A DNA stretch of 64,000 nucleotides from Paracoccaceae bacterium (GTDB taxonomy: Bacteria > Pseudomonadota > Alphaproteobacteria > Rhodobacterales > Rhodobacteraceae): the NCBI GenBank assembly GCA_020425085.1, contig JAGQRW010000016.1:1-64000 (forward strand), read 5' to 3'. Below are positions 37,797 through 47,185 of the stretch, in pieces (position 1 is the stretch's first letter; each line of letters opens with the position of its first letter). The notes beneath the pieces are model-generated. The model did not search any database, was not told the origin of the DNA, and saw nothing but the letters and a program-made list of their open reading frames with translations. A program made the translations under genes and the position numbers.

Positions 37797-38207
37797 ATGA
37801 CACCGACCGAACGCGGATTGAAGTGGCTTCAGACAGCCGATCTCAGACCGACCCGTCAGCGCCTGGCGCTGGCAAGTTTGCTGGTGGGGGACGGCAAGGA
37901 TCGGCATGTCACCGCCGAAAGCCTGCATGCCGCCGCAAAGTCGAACGGCGACACGGTATCGCTGGCAACGGTTTACAATACCCTTAGGGCGTTTTGCGAA
38001 TCCGGCCTGCTGAATGAAATCGCCATGGACGGCAACAAATCCTATTTCGACACCCGCATCGACGACCATCCGCATTTCTACTGGGAAGAATCCGGCGAAC
38101 TGACCGACGCCCCCAAGGATCAGGTGAAATTCGAAAGCCTGCCAGCGATCCCCGAAGATATGGAAATCACCAAGGTCGATGTGGTGATTAGGATGCGCCG
38201 CATCTGA
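37797..38207 (+). CDS. irr: Iron response regulator Irr (Fur family)
   Basis: A 136-residue DNA-binding regulator. The winged helix reads [20 protein letters not shown] and [18 protein letters not shown]. The [10 protein letters not shown] stretch is the histidine-rich site typical of Irr, and the zinc cysteines of Fur proper are absent. In alphaproteobacteria Irr represses heme synthesis and activates or represses iron genes when iron is low. It is divergent from fabA, an arrangement common in Rhodobacterales. Confidence 0.93.
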   Translation: MTPTERGLKWLQTADLRPTRQRLALASLLVGDGKDRHVTAESLHAAAKSNGDTVSLATVYNTLRAFCESGLLNEIAMDGNKSYFDTRIDDHPHFYWEESGELTDAPKDQVKFESLPAIPEDMEITKVDVVIRMRRI

Positions 38208-38222
38208 ACGGCGCCGCAATTT

Positions 38223-39083
38223 TCAGAACCACTGCCCCGGTTCCATCAGCCCGAGATACAGCAACTGATGCGAGTGCCAGGAAAAGCGTTCGGAATTGTG
38301 CCACTTGAAACTGTCGATATGTTCGGACGAACCGGGATTGGTTTTCAGCGATTTAGCCGCGCGGAACGAACAGATGGCAGCGGTCAGGTTGTGATGCCAG
38401 GGGCAGGAATAGGTGTTGTATTCATCGATATTAAAGGTATTGCCTTGCTTGAGTTCCAGGCCGCTCTGGGCGCGGAACAGGCCGATACGGTCGATCTTGC
38501 GGCTTTGGGGGGGTACATGTTCCTCAAACCGCCAGCGCAGACCGCCAAACATATCAAGTTGCCGGTCAAGATTGCCGTCCTCATCGGATCGCGCATGCGC
38601 GTAATAGCCGGATTTGTCCAGATGCGCCTCGGCCAGCGATACGCCATCGGGGTTTTTCGCCAAATCCTCGGCGTATAGGTCAATCACATAGGTCAGGATG
38701 GAATCGCGCCGTTCCTCGGCTGCGAAGGCAGTCATCTCGCTCACCGTGCGGGTTTCGCAGAACGGATAGAACAGGTATTCGGCGTTATAGCCGTAATAGA
38801 CCCAGCGACCTTCAAGCATGGGTATCAGAGTATTGATGGCCAGCTGGGCCGACCCCGATTGCGACAGGTCAAAGACAACATGATCCACCCTGGCCGCCAG
38901 TTCCGGCGAAATCTCCAACCGCTCGGATCCAAGTACGATCAGGTTGTTCAGCCCCAGCCGCAAGTGATGGCGAATGGTTGAATTGGTCTCGCTGAGATCC
39001 TCCATCAGCAAGACGCCAACCGGACCCGGCTTCAGCCGCGGGGCGCCCCGAGACACATATTCAACGATCGAGTGAGACTGCAT
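38223..39083 (-). CDS. Conserved protein of unknown function
   Basis: A 286-residue soluble protein. Residues about 20-110 read like a Rossmann-type alpha/beta fold (PGPVGVLLMEDLSETNSTIR, LIVLGSERLEISPEL, DHVVFDLSQSG), followed by an aromatic-rich region (GRWVYYGYNAEYLFYPFCE) and a C-terminal half with many Trp and His residues (CPWHHNLTAAICSFRAAK, SFKWHNSERFSWHSHQ). A glycosyltransferase-2-like fold would fit this layout but no DxD motif is plain. It lies between irr (convergent, 15 bp) and miaB (divergent). Confidence 0.75.
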   Translation of the reverse strand: MQSHSIVEYVSRGAPRLKPGPVGVLLMEDLSETNSTIRHHLRLGLNNLIVLGSERLEISPELAARVDHVVFDLSQSGSAQLAINTLIPMLEGRWVYYGYNAEYLFYPFCETRTVSEMTAFAAEERRDSILTYVIDLYAEDLAKNPDGVSLAEAHLDKSGYYAHARSDEDGNLDRQLDMFGGLRWRFEEHVPPQSRKIDRIGLFRAQSGLELKQGNTFNIDEYNTYSCPWHHNLTAAICSFRAAKSLKTNPGSSEHIDSFKWHNSERFSWHSHQLLYLGLMEPGQWF

Positions 39084-39225
39084 ATCCTGATTGCCTGTGG
39101 TGTTTTAACCAAGTGTTTATGGAATTTCATGCTTTTTGCAAGGCTGCGGTGCGATTGCGCGCGTGCGCCGAACGGTATAGAGACGCGGCAAGTTGAACCC
39201 TCCATGGTAAAGATCGGGTGAAGGC

Positions 39226-40545
39226 ATGACAAAGCCACGAAAGCTGTTCGTGAAAACCTATGGCTGTCAGATGAATGTCTATGATAGCGAGCGCATGTCG
39301 ACAGCGTTGGGTGTTTCCGGCTATCAGGCAACAGACAGGCCGGAAGATGCCGATCTGATCCTTCTGAACACCTGCCACATCCGTGAAAAGGCAGCGGAAA
39401 AGGTTTATTCGGAACTCGGTCGGCTGAAGCCGCTGAAACTCGGCAATCCGGATCTGATGATCGGTGTCACCGGTTGCGTCGCGCAGGCCGAAGGGGCCGA
39501 AATCATGCGTCGCCAGCCAGCGGTTGACATCGTGGTCGGCCCGCAAGCCTATCACCGCCTGCCGGAAATGGAACGCCATGCGCGCCAAGGCGCCAAGATG
39601 ATCGACACCGACTTTCCCGACGAAGACAAGTTCGATCACCTGCCAAGAGGACCGAAAATGCGTCGCGCACCTGCGGCTTTCCTGACGGTACAGGAAGGCT
39701 GCGACAAGTTCTGCGCCTTTTGCGTTGTTCCCTATACCCGCGGTAGCGAGGCCAGCCGCCCGGCGGCGCGCATTCTGGACGAGGCGCGCGATCTGCTGGA
39801 ACGCGGTGTGCGCGAAATCACCCTACTGGGACAGAATGTGAACGCCTATCACGGCCATAGCGGCGATGGCGACTGGAGCCTGGCGCGTCTGATCCGGGAA
39901 CTGGCGAAACTCGACGGGCTGGAACGCATCCGATTCACCACCTCGCACCCCAACGACATGCAGGAAGACCTGATCACCGCCTTTGGCGAAGTGGACAAGC
40001 TGATGCCCTATCTGCATCTGCCGGTGCAATCGGGCAGCGACCGGATTTTAAAGGCGATGAACCGCCGGCACACGGCGGAAAACTACCTGAAACTTGTGGA
40101 CCGAATTCGCGCCCAGCGCCCCGATCTGATGCTGTCAGGCGATTTCATCGTCGGCTTTCCCGGCGAAACCGAGGCGGATTTTCAGGCCACGCTGGAATTG
40201 GTGGAAACCGTGCGCTACGGTCAAGCCTACAGCTTCAAGTATTCTGCTCGCCCCGGCACTCCCGCGGCGGAAAGAGCCGAGGTTCCGGCTGTGGACAAAA
40301 CCGATCGGCTGGCTCGGCTTCAGACGCTTTTGACAGCACAGCAGAAAGAGGCTCAGAATGCGATGGTCGGACGGCAGGTAAAGGTGCTATTCGAGAAAGC
40401 TGGCCGTCGTCAGGGCCAGTTGGTCGGCAAATCGGAATACCTACATGCTGTACATGTTTCTTGTGGCCCCTCAAGGATTGGTGAGGTATTGCCGGTAAGA
40501 ATCACATCCTCTGCCGTCAATTCGTTGTCCGGTGAGCTGGTCTGA
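39226..40545 (+). CDS. miaB: tRNA-2-methylthio-N6-dimethylallyladenosine synthase
   Basis: A 439-residue radical-SAM methylthiotransferase modifying A37 of UNN-reading tRNAs. The N-terminal cluster cysteines are in [20 protein letters not shown] and GCVAQAEG; the radical-SAM motif is [15 protein letters not shown]. The C-terminal TRAM domain runs from about residue 375 ([20 protein letters not shown]). First gene of the region that in many alphaproteobacteria continues directly to phoH; here two small genes intervene. Confidence 0.97.
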   Translation: MTKPRKLFVKTYGCQMNVYDSERMSTALGVSGYQATDRPEDADLILLNTCHIREKAAEKVYSELGRLKPLKLGNPDLMIGVTGCVAQAEGAEIMRRQPAVDIVVGPQAYHRLPEMERHARQGAKMIDTDFPDEDKFDHLPRGPKMRRAPAAFLTVQEGCDKFCAFCVVPYTRGSEASRPAARILDEARDLLERGVREITLLGQNVNAYHGHSGDGDWSLARLIRELAKLDGLERIRFTTSHPNDMQEDLITAFGEVDKLMPYLHLPVQSGSDRILKAMNRRHTAENYLKLVDRIRAQRPDLMLSGDFIVGFPGETEADFQATLELVETVRYGQAYSFKYSARPGTPAAERAEVPAVDKTDRLARLQTLLTAQQKEAQNAMVGRQVKVLFEKAGRRQGQLVGKSEYLHAVHVSCGPSRIGEVLPVRITSSAVNSLSGELV

Positions 40546-40632
40546 CAACAGATTCATCTGTGGCATATTTGTGTCATGTGCATGATTTTCAGCGTCAAAA
40601 TACACGTTTGGAATACAATTCAAACGCATCGC

Positions 40633-40660
40633 TTGGATTGTTGCGCGACCTGTGGATAAT
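40633..40660 (+). promoter_or_regulatory. Possible promoter before the OmpA-domain gene
   Basis: TTGGAT (40633-40638) and GATAAT (40655-40660) are 16 bp apart, about 125 bp before ATG 40786. The 240-bp gap after miaB is AT-richer than its surroundings and contains no gene. Hexamers are near consensus but the call rests on pattern alone. Confidence 0.35.
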
Positions 40661-40785
40661 CACCAAAAACAGACCCTTCACACGGCAATTTGATTTGTTA
40701 GAGTCAGGTGTGATTTTTTGATTTTCCGGGTGGGGGTGGGCGAACCGGACAGCCGGAAGGTTCTTGTAACAATTTGAGGCGAAGG

Positions 40786-41355
40786 ATGATGACTGTTTTT
40801 CCCTATTTCGTGAAAACCCTGCGATCCGGCGTAATTCTTGCGCTTGGTCTCATGTTTGCAACGGTCGCAGCCCATGCAGATCACCAGAAACCGAAAAGTG
40901 AAAGTTACATACCGGGCATCTGGGTCGATCCCGACGGCTGTGAACATTGGGTGATGGATGACGGCTGGGAAGGCTACATGACCCCGAATGTCACCCGTGA
41001 CGGCATCCCGGTCTGCCGCCGGGTTGAGGCCTGTCTGGTGGAAAGCTCGGACCAGTTATTCGCGGTCGACAAGCACCAGATCAATGCCGCCAACCGCAAG
41101 CGACTGGCGGATTTCTTTCGCAGTGCCGGAGCCACATCTTATGCCATTTACGGCCATACCGACAGCGATGCATCGGATGAATACAACATGGGCCTTTCAA
41201 TGCGCCGCGCCAACGCGGTTGCCGAAATCGCCCAGAGCGTCGGCGCCAGGGTGGCTGCGGTGCGCGGATATGGCGAACGACAACCGATCGCGACCAACCG
41301 GACGGCCTACGGCAAAAGCCGCAACCGCCGGGTCGAGATCATCTGTATCAGGTAA
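40786..41355 (+). CDS. OmpA-family C-terminal domain protein
   Basis: A 189-residue exported protein. A signal peptide (FVKTLRSGVILALGLMFATVAAHA) is followed by a short module, GIWVDPDGCEHWVMDDGWEG ... PVC (about residues 45-80), then an OmpA-like peptidoglycan-binding domain: FAVDKHQINAANRKRLADF, YAIYGHTDSDASDEYN, LSMRRANAVAEIA, YGERQPIATN and RNRRVEI. ATG 40786 has GAGG 7 nt upstream. It forms a pair with the next gene, which carries the same small module. Probably anchored to peptidoglycan in the periplasm. Confidence 0.88.
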   Translation: MMTVFPYFVKTLRSGVILALGLMFATVAAHADHQKPKSESYIPGIWVDPDGCEHWVMDDGWEGYMTPNVTRDGIPVCRRVEACLVESSDQLFAVDKHQINAANRKRLADFFRSAGATSYAIYGHTDSDASDEYNMGLSMRRANAVAEIAQSVGARVAAVRGYGERQPIATNRTAYGKSRNRRVEIICIR

Positions 41356-41367
41356 GGGGGACAACGC

Positions 41368-41658
41368 ATGAAAATGGCATCCACAATGATGATCGTCGCT
41401 GCCGCCTTCGCCCTGTCGGCTTGTGAGGAAAAGACCGACAAGACCGTGGACCGTGGCATAGATGCGCACCACGTCAGCCAGATGAAGGCAGGCATCTGGA
41501 TCGACCCGCATGGATGTGACCACTGGATCATCGACGACGGCGTTGAAGGTTATCTGTCTCAGCGACTGGACCGCTACGGCAAACCGGTCTGCTCCGGTGT
41601 CGGGGCACCCAACACCACGGTCGGCGACTTCAAGAACGATATTCCGGATCCGATCTGA
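41368..41658 (+). CDS. Small lipoprotein sharing a module with the OmpA-family neighbour
   Basis: A 96-residue protein. The N-terminus MKMASTMMIVAAAFALSAC ends in a lipobox (ALSAC), so it is probably lipidated and held at the membrane. The mature part contains GIWIDPHGCDHWIIDDGVEG ... KPVC, a close copy of the module in the preceding protein. Only 12 bp separate the two genes. Function unknown. A GGGGGAC sequence lies upstream of the ATG. Confidence 0.8.
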   Translation: MKMASTMMIVAAAFALSACEEKTDKTVDRGIDAHHVSQMKAGIWIDPHGCDHWIIDDGVEGYLSQRLDRYGKPVCSGVGAPNTTVGDFKNDIPDPI

Positions 41659-41880
41659 GGTGATGACCTTGGACCATTCCGACGGACCGCCGGACAAGTT
41701 CGGCGGCCCGTGTTGGTTTCATGCAACCTTCGATTCTGTCGCAGCATCGCGCAGGTTGAATATGCCGGTTGAATTTATCGTGTCTGCCCTTGCGCCCGGA
41801 CAAGGATTTCGGCAGCATGGAATCAGCGTGGCCAACCGCAAGCCCGACCTATCTGGATCAAGTCAGCAACGGAGAAATCT

Positions 41881-42900
41881 TTGGCGACAACCGCCTTGCC
41901 CCCCCCGACGACACCTGATGACATCCACGAAACTCTGGTGGAATTCCCCGACAACCGCCTGTTGATCGACCTGTGTGGTGAATTCGACCGCAATCTGGCG
42001 CAGATCGAACAGGCGCTTGAGGTGCAGATACTGCGGCGCGGCAACGAATTGCTGCTGATCGGCGATGAGGCCGCGCGCCAGCGCAGCGCGGCAACGCTGA
42101 ACGCGCTTTACAGCCGGTTGGAAAGCGGACGCGCGGTCGAATCCGGCGACATCGACGCCGCCATCCGTTTCGGCGCAACCGCCGAGGGCACCGGCAGCCA
42201 CGACGGCGATCAACTGGAAATGTTCCGCGGCGGCACGACCGAGATCAAGACCCGCAAGAAATCGGTGATCCCGCGCACCGCCATGCAGGCGGAATATGTG
42301 CAAAGGCTGTTCGACAGCGAGCTGGTTTTCGGGCTTGGCCCGGCCGGCACCGGCAAGACCTATCTGGCGGTAGCTGTGGCGGTTTCCATGTTCATCGAGG
42401 GCAATGTCGATCGCATATTGCTGTCGCGCCCGGCGGTTGAGGCAGGCGAAAGACTGGGCTTTCTGCCCGGCGACATGAAGGACAAGGTCGATCCCTACAT
42501 GCAACCACTATACGACGCGCTGAGCGATTTCCTGCCGGGCAAGCAACTGGCAAAACTTATCGAGGAAAAGCGTATCGAAATCGCCCCCCTCGCCTTCATG
42601 CGCGGCCGCACCCTCAGCAACGCTTTCGTGGTGCTGGACGAGGCACAGAACGCCACGTCGATGCAGATGAAAATGTTCCTTACGCGTCTTGGCCAGGGCT
42701 CGCGCATGGCCATCAACGGCGACATGAGCCAGGTAGACCTGCCGCGTGGCGTATTGTCGGGCCTGATCGAGGCGGAACGCATCCTGCGCAACGTAAAGGG
42801 CATCGGTTTCGCCCGCTTCACAGTCAAGGATGTGGTGCGCCACCCGATGGTGGCCCGGATCATCGAGGCTTATGACAGCGCCGGCAAACAGAATGCCTGA
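41881..42900 (+). CDS. phoH: PhoH family ATPase
   Basis: A 339-residue P-loop protein. Walker A is GLGPAGTGKTYLAVAVAV (about residue 157), Walker B is NAFVVLDEAQNATSMQMK, and the RxxxD-type block GSRMAINGDMSQVDLPRG follows. The start appears to be TTG 41881, preceded by GGAG at 6 nt; no ATG or GTG fits better. PhoH proteins are linked to RNA metabolism and the adjacent ybeY. It overlaps ybeY by 8 bp. The 41659-41880 gap holds an inverted repeat near 41687-41706 but no gene. Confidence 0.94.
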   Translation: MATTALPPPTTPDDIHETLVEFPDNRLLIDLCGEFDRNLAQIEQALEVQILRRGNELLLIGDEAARQRSAATLNALYSRLESGRAVESGDIDAAIRFGATAEGTGSHDGDQLEMFRGGTTEIKTRKKSVIPRTAMQAEYVQRLFDSELVFGLGPAGTGKTYLAVAVAVSMFIEGNVDRILLSRPAVEAGERLGFLPGDMKDKVDPYMQPLYDALSDFLPGKQLAKLIEEKRIEIAPLAFMRGRTLSNAFVVLDEAQNATSMQMKMFLTRLGQGSRMAINGDMSQVDLPRGVLSGLIEAERILRNVKGIGFARFTVKDVVRHPMVARIIEAYDSAGKQNA

Positions 42901-43414
42901 ACCGGTCCCCGAGACTGTACCTGTGGAGCTGGTGATCGAGGACGGACGATGGCGGGAACTGAACATCGAAATCCGGGCAAACCTTGCCTGCCGCACTACA
43001 CTGGAAACGCTTGGCATTGATCCGGCGCGCTGCGAAATCGCGCTGCTGGCCTGTGACGACGTGCGCATCAGCGAACTGAATCGCGATTTCCGCCGGAAAC
43101 CGCAGCCGACCAATGTGCTGTCATGGCCAGCAGAAGACCTTGCCGCCGATCAGGATGGTGCTGCCCCCTTGCCGCCACTGGGCGAAGGGGGTGATTTTCC
43201 CATTGCGCTTGGTGATATCGCCATAGCATACGACACAACGATGCGCGAAGCGGCTGAAATGGGTATACCGGCCAAGGATCACCTGACACATCTTCTGATT
43301 CACGGCTGCCTGCACCTGTTGGGATATGACCACGTTTCAGAAAAAGATGCAGCCCTGATGGAGCAACTTGAGGTCACGATCCTTGCAAAACTGGGTATCG
43401 CGGACCCATATTGA
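42893..43414 (+). CDS. ybeY: Endoribonuclease YbeY (rRNA maturation factor)
   Basis: A 173-residue zinc-dependent single-strand endoribonuclease for 16S rRNA 3'-end maturation and ribosome quality control. The metal site is HLLIHGCLHLLGYDH (HxxxHxxxxxH), and NRDFRRKPQPTNVLSWP is the conserved N-terminal block. ATG 42893 overlaps the end of phoH. Standard position between phoH and the corC-like gene. Confidence 0.96.
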   Translation: MPEPVPETVPVELVIEDGRWRELNIEIRANLACRTTLETLGIDPARCEIALLACDDVRISELNRDFRRKPQPTNVLSWPAEDLAADQDGAAPLPPLGEGGDFPIALGDIAIAYDTTMREAAEMGIPAKDHLTHLLIHGCLHLLGYDHVSEKDAALMEQLEVTILAKLGIADPY

Positions 43415-43453
43415 AGCAACCCGATTACATAGGCAAAGTTTTGGACAGGAGTT

Positions 43454-44344
43454 ATGGGCGAAAATTCAGACGGTTCTTCTAACGCTGCGCAGGGCGCGCA
43501 GGCAGAGGATGACGAGCGCAAGCAAGGTTTTTTTGAGCGTCTGTTCAGCAATCAATCCGCTGAAGCGGAACAAACTGAAGCCTATGTAAATGGCGAAACG
43601 ACCCTTTCCAACGGACATTCCCTGTCGCCAGCGGGCGGGATCGGCAATCTCAACCGGGTGAAGGTAGAGGATGTGGCGGTGCCGCGTGCCGAAATCGTGT
43701 CGGTACCAGCCGAGATCAGTCTTGACGCAGTTGTCCGGGTATTTCGCAAAAGCGGATTGACCCGCTTGCCGGTATTCACCGAGACGCTGGACACCCCGCT
43801 CGGCTTCATTCATCTGAAGGATCTGGCGCTGAAACACGGTTTCAACGCTGACAGTGGCCCGCTTGACATGAAATCCATGCTGCGCCCGCTGCTGTTTGCG
43901 CCCCCTTCGATGCCAATCGGGGTTTTGTTGCAGAAGATGCAGACCGAACGTATCCACATGGCGCTGGTGATCGACGAATATGGCGGTGTTGACGGTTTGG
44001 TGACCATCGAAGACCTGATCGAACAGGTTGTAGGTGAGATCGAGGATGAACACGATCTGGAGGAAGAAACCTATTGGACGTTGGAAAAACCAGGTGTCTA
44101 TGTCTGCCAGTCCAAGGCACCGCTGGATGCATTCGAAGCGGAAACTGGGCTGAGTCTGGTGGACCACAATGCCGATGATGAAGTCGACACCCTTGGCGGG
44201 CTGGTATTCCTGATGACCGGGCGCATACCGGCGCGGGGCGAAGTCATCAAGCATGACAGCGGCGTTGAATTCGAAGTGCTGGATGCCGATCCGCGCCGCA
44301 TCAAGCGCCTGCGCGTGGCGCTGCCGCAAGTGAAAGCGGGCTGA
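43454..44344 (+). CDS. CBS-domain protein, HlyC/CorC family
   Basis: A 296-residue cytoplasmic protein without the DUF21 membrane domain. Two CBS motifs (about residues 75-190: VPRAEIVSVPAEISLDAVVR and RIHMALVIDEYGGVDGLVTI) precede a CorC_HlyC transporter-associated domain (WTLEKPGVYVCQSKAPLDAF to the end). AGGAG lies upstream of ATG 43454. It is conserved between ybeY and lnt and may act in Mg2+ homeostasis or membrane integrity; the annotation as hemolysin is historical. Confidence 0.92.
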   Translation: MGENSDGSSNAAQGAQAEDDERKQGFFERLFSNQSAEAEQTEAYVNGETTLSNGHSLSPAGGIGNLNRVKVEDVAVPRAEIVSVPAEISLDAVVRVFRKSGLTRLPVFTETLDTPLGFIHLKDLALKHGFNADSGPLDMKSMLRPLLFAPPSMPIGVLLQKMQTERIHMALVIDEYGGVDGLVTIEDLIEQVVGEIEDEHDLEEETYWTLEKPGVYVCQSKAPLDAFEAETGLSLVDHNADDEVDTLGGLVFLMTGRIPARGEVIKHDSGVEFEVLDADPRRIKRLRVALPQVKAG

Positions 44345-45871
44345 GTGGACGACAGTCTGGGCCGTCTGGCCGACCGGATTGCCGTCAGCGGCGGGCGCCG
44401 GCTGGCTGCTGTAATATTTGGGGTTGTGCTGGCAACCGGGCAAAGCCCGCTGTCCTGGTATCCGCTTGCGCTGATTGCGCTGTTTGCCGCGCTGGCCATT
44501 TTTTCCAGGCTGAAGAAGTCAGTTCAGGCAGCTTGGTTCGGCTGGTTGCTGGCGGTCGGCTATTTCGCCGCCAGCCTGTTCTGGCTGATTGATCCGTTTC
44601 TGGTCGAACCCTGGCGGCATGGCTGGATGGCACCGTTTGCGCTGGTGCTGATGGCGGGCGGGCTTGGCCTGTTCTGGGCGCTGGCATTCGGATTGGCGCA
44701 CCTGCTAGGCACCACCCCCAGCAAGCGGTTGCTGGCGTTGATCTTGCTGTTTTCGCTGGCAGAATTTGCCCGCGCCAACGTGCTGAGCGGTTTCCCCTGG
44801 GGGCTGCAAGGTTATATCTGGGTTGAAACTCCGGTTCGCCAGCTTGCCGCCTTGGTTGGTCCGCACGGGCTTGGCGTTCTGACCTTGCTGCTTGCAGCCC
44901 TGCCGCTGATCCCCAGGCGACGCTGGCTAGGTGGTATTTTGGCCGCAAGCCTCATGCTGGCGATGTGGGGCGGCGGGGTTTTACGCCTGCAACTGGTCAA
45001 ACCTGAACCGGCAATGGGAACAAGCCTTCGCCTGATCCAGCCAAACGCACCGCAGCGCCAGAAATGGGATCCGGCTTATGCCCCCGGCTTTTTCAAACGC
45101 GCGCTGGCACTGACGGCGGAACCGGCGGAACGCCCGATTGATATGGTGATCTGGCCCGAGGCGGCGATAACCTGGTGGCTGGATGACGAACCCGAATTGC
45201 AGGCCCGGATTGCCGCAGCCGCCCCGCCGGGCGCACGGGTGGTACTGGGCGCAAGGCGTTACCAGGCGGGGCGGTTTTTTAACAGCGCCGTGCTGCTGGA
45301 TGAAACCGGCATGTCGGCCGTGATCTATGACAAGCTGCATCTGGTGCCATTCGGCGAATATATACCGTTCGGCAGCCTGTTGTCGCTGATCGGAATTCAT
45401 GGCCTGGCAGCCGAAGAAGGTGGCGGCTTCAGCGCCGGCAAAACCCCGATGCTGATGGATTTCGGCCAAGCCGGCAAGGCCCTGCCGCTGATATGTTATG
45501 AGGCGATATTTCCTGCGATGGCACGATATGGCAACCCGCGCCCCGACTGGATTTTACAAATCACCAATGATGCGTGGTTTGGAGAGCTCGCAGGCCCGCA
45601 ACAGCATTTCATTCAGGCAAGGATGCGCGCCACCGAACAGGGACTGCCGCTGGTCCGGGTGGCAAATACCGGCATTTCCGCACTGATCGGCGCAACCGGC
45701 AAGGTGATCGAACAACTGCCGCTAGGCGTTGCCGGACGGTTGGATGTCACCCTACCAGGGCGGTTGCCCGCAACGGTATATGGGCGAACCGGCGATCTTC
45801 CGCTTTTGGTTCTGATGCTGGCCGGTATCCTGCTGACAGTCCTGCGACGATGGCACAAAAAATCTGATTGA
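44345..45871 (+). CDS. lnt: Apolipoprotein N-acyltransferase
   Basis: A 508-residue inner-membrane enzyme adding the third acyl chain to lipoproteins. About six N-terminal and one C-terminal hydrophobic segments flank a nitrilase-fold domain. The catalytic triad is visible: Glu in VIWPEAAITWW, Lys in YDKLHLVPFGEYIPF, Cys in PLICYEAIFP. The start is GTG 44345 directly after the upstream stop. Operon with phoH, ybeY and the CBS gene. Confidence 0.96.
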   Translation: MDDSLGRLADRIAVSGGRRLAAVIFGVVLATGQSPLSWYPLALIALFAALAIFSRLKKSVQAAWFGWLLAVGYFAASLFWLIDPFLVEPWRHGWMAPFALVLMAGGLGLFWALAFGLAHLLGTTPSKRLLALILLFSLAEFARANVLSGFPWGLQGYIWVETPVRQLAALVGPHGLGVLTLLLAALPLIPRRRWLGGILAASLMLAMWGGGVLRLQLVKPEPAMGTSLRLIQPNAPQRQKWDPAYAPGFFKRALALTAEPAERPIDMVIWPEAAITWWLDDEPELQARIAAAAPPGARVVLGARRYQAGRFFNSAVLLDETGMSAVIYDKLHLVPFGEYIPFGSLLSLIGIHGLAAEEGGGFSAGKTPMLMDFGQAGKALPLICYEAIFPAMARYGNPRPDWILQITNDAWFGELAGPQQHFIQARMRATEQGLPLVRVANTGISALIGATGKVIEQLPLGVAGRLDVTLPGRLPATVYGRTGDLPLLVLMLAGILLTVLRRWHKKSD

Positions 45872-45909
45872 CCCGCCCGGCTTGCGCCTTTAACCACGGC
45901 CTGACCATG

Positions 45910-45957
45910 CTGACACAACGGCTTCCTGGCGTGTCAGTTAACCCCTAGTGGAGCACC
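45910..45957 (+). promoter_or_regulatory. SAM/SAH riboswitch in the metK leader
   Basis: Between lnt and metK the leader contains CTGACAC (45910-45916), a loop AACGGCTTCCTGGC, then GTGTCAG (45931-45937), giving a 7-bp stem, and downstream GTGGAGCA (45948-45955). ACAACGGCTTCCTGGCGTG and the trailing GGAGCA match the known SAM/SAH riboswitch consensus as I remember it. GGAG is also the metK ribosome binding site 7 nt before ATG 45961, so ligand binding would mask it through the pseudoknot and lower MetK translation when SAM is plentiful. Confidence 0.93.
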
Positions 45958-45960
45958 AAC

Positions 45961-47127
45961 ATGTCACGTCAAAACTATTTGTTCACCTCGGAATCCGTTT
46001 CCGAGGGCCACCCCGACAAGGTCTGCGACCGGATATCCGACAGCATACTGGACGCATTCCTGAGCGAGGATCCCTTTTCGCGCGTCGCCTGTGAAACTTT
46101 TGCCACCACCGACCGAGTGGTAATCGGCGGCGAGGTGCGCGGCCCGGCCAGCGTCATCTCGCGGGTCGAGGAGATCGCCCGCGAATGCGTGCGCGACATC
46201 GGCTACGAACAGGAAGGTTTCCACTGGGCCAACATGAAGGTCGACAGCTATCTTCACGCCCAATCTGCTGACATCGCCCAGGGCGTGGACGCATCCGACA
46301 ACAAGGACGAAGGCGCCGGCGATCAGGGGATCATGTTCGGATACGCGGTCCGCGAGACCCCAGAACTGATGCCCGCGCCGATCCATTACGCGCACGCGAT
46401 CCTGAAACGTCTGGCCGAACACCGCAAGAGCGGGGCCGAGTCGTGGATGGGACCGGACGCGAAAAGCCAGTTATCGCTGCGCTATGCCGACGGCAAGCCG
46501 GTTGAGGTGACGCAGATCGTGCTATCGACCCAGCATCTGGACGAAACGCTGACCTCGGACGATGTCCGCGCCAGGGTGGAGCCGCATATCCGCGCTGTCC
46601 TGCCCGAAGGCTGGATCACCGCCGGAACCGACTGGCATGTGAACCCGACCGGCAAATTCGTGATCGGCGGTCCCGATGGCGACGCCGGGCTGACCGGGCG
46701 CAAGATCATCGTCGACACCTATGGCGGTGCCGCACCGCATGGTGGTGGTGCCTTTTCCGGCAAGGATCCGACCAAGGTTGACCGTTCGGCCGCCTATGCC
46801 GCGCGCTACCTCGCCAAGAACATCGTGGCGGCGGGAATGGCGGATCGCTGCACGTTGCAGCTCGCCTATGCGATCGGCGTGGCGCGGCCGCTGTCGATCT
46901 ATGTCGATACCCACGGCACCGGGCAAGTTGACGAGGACGCAATCGAACGCGCCGTAGCCGAAGCGATGAACTTGACGCCTCGCGGCATCCGTGAACATCT
47001 GGGACTGAACAGGCCGATCTTCCAGCGCACCTCGGCCTATGGCCATTTCGGCCGCGCCCCTGAGGCGGATGGCGGTTTTTCGTGGGAAAGAACCGATCTG
47101 GTCGACACGCTGAAGGCGGCGATCTGA
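45961..47127 (+). CDS. metK: S-adenosylmethionine synthetase
   Basis: A 388-residue enzyme making SAM from methionine and ATP. It begins [20 protein letters not shown]; the other signatures [12 protein letters not shown] and [20 protein letters not shown] are intact. Length is in the normal range for alphaproteobacteria. Translation is very likely controlled by the riboswitch directly upstream. The following hairpin separates it from trmB. Confidence 0.98.
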   Translation: MSRQNYLFTSESVSEGHPDKVCDRISDSILDAFLSEDPFSRVACETFATTDRVVIGGEVRGPASVISRVEEIARECVRDIGYEQEGFHWANMKVDSYLHAQSADIAQGVDASDNKDEGAGDQGIMFGYAVRETPELMPAPIHYAHAILKRLAEHRKSGAESWMGPDAKSQLSLRYADGKPVEVTQIVLSTQHLDETLTSDDVRARVEPHIRAVLPEGWITAGTDWHVNPTGKFVIGGPDGDAGLTGRKIIVDTYGGAAPHGGGAFSGKDPTKVDRSAAYAARYLAKNIVAAGMADRCTLQLAYAIGVARPLSIYVDTHGTGQVDEDAIERAVAEAMNLTPRGIREHLGLNRPIFQRTSAYGHFGRAPEADGGFSWERTDLVDTLKAAI

Positions 47128-47139
47128 CAAACCCTTGCC

Positions 47140-47163
47140 GCATCCCGGAATTATCCGGGATGC
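47140..47163 (+). terminator. Hairpin between metK and trmB
   Basis: GCATCCCGGA (47140-47149) pairs perfectly with TCCGGGATGC (47154-47163) around a 4-nt loop, 13 bp after the metK stop. A short T run comes only 9 nt later, so termination may be partial, letting some transcripts reach trmB. Confidence 0.55.
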
Positions 47164-47185
47164 CGAGGTCGCTTTTGGGAAAAAC

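Noticed and set aside
41687..41706. CCGCCG/CGGCGG inverted repeat after the lipoprotein gene as a terminator
   Set aside because: Only six base pairs and no T tract, so it is not called as a feature.
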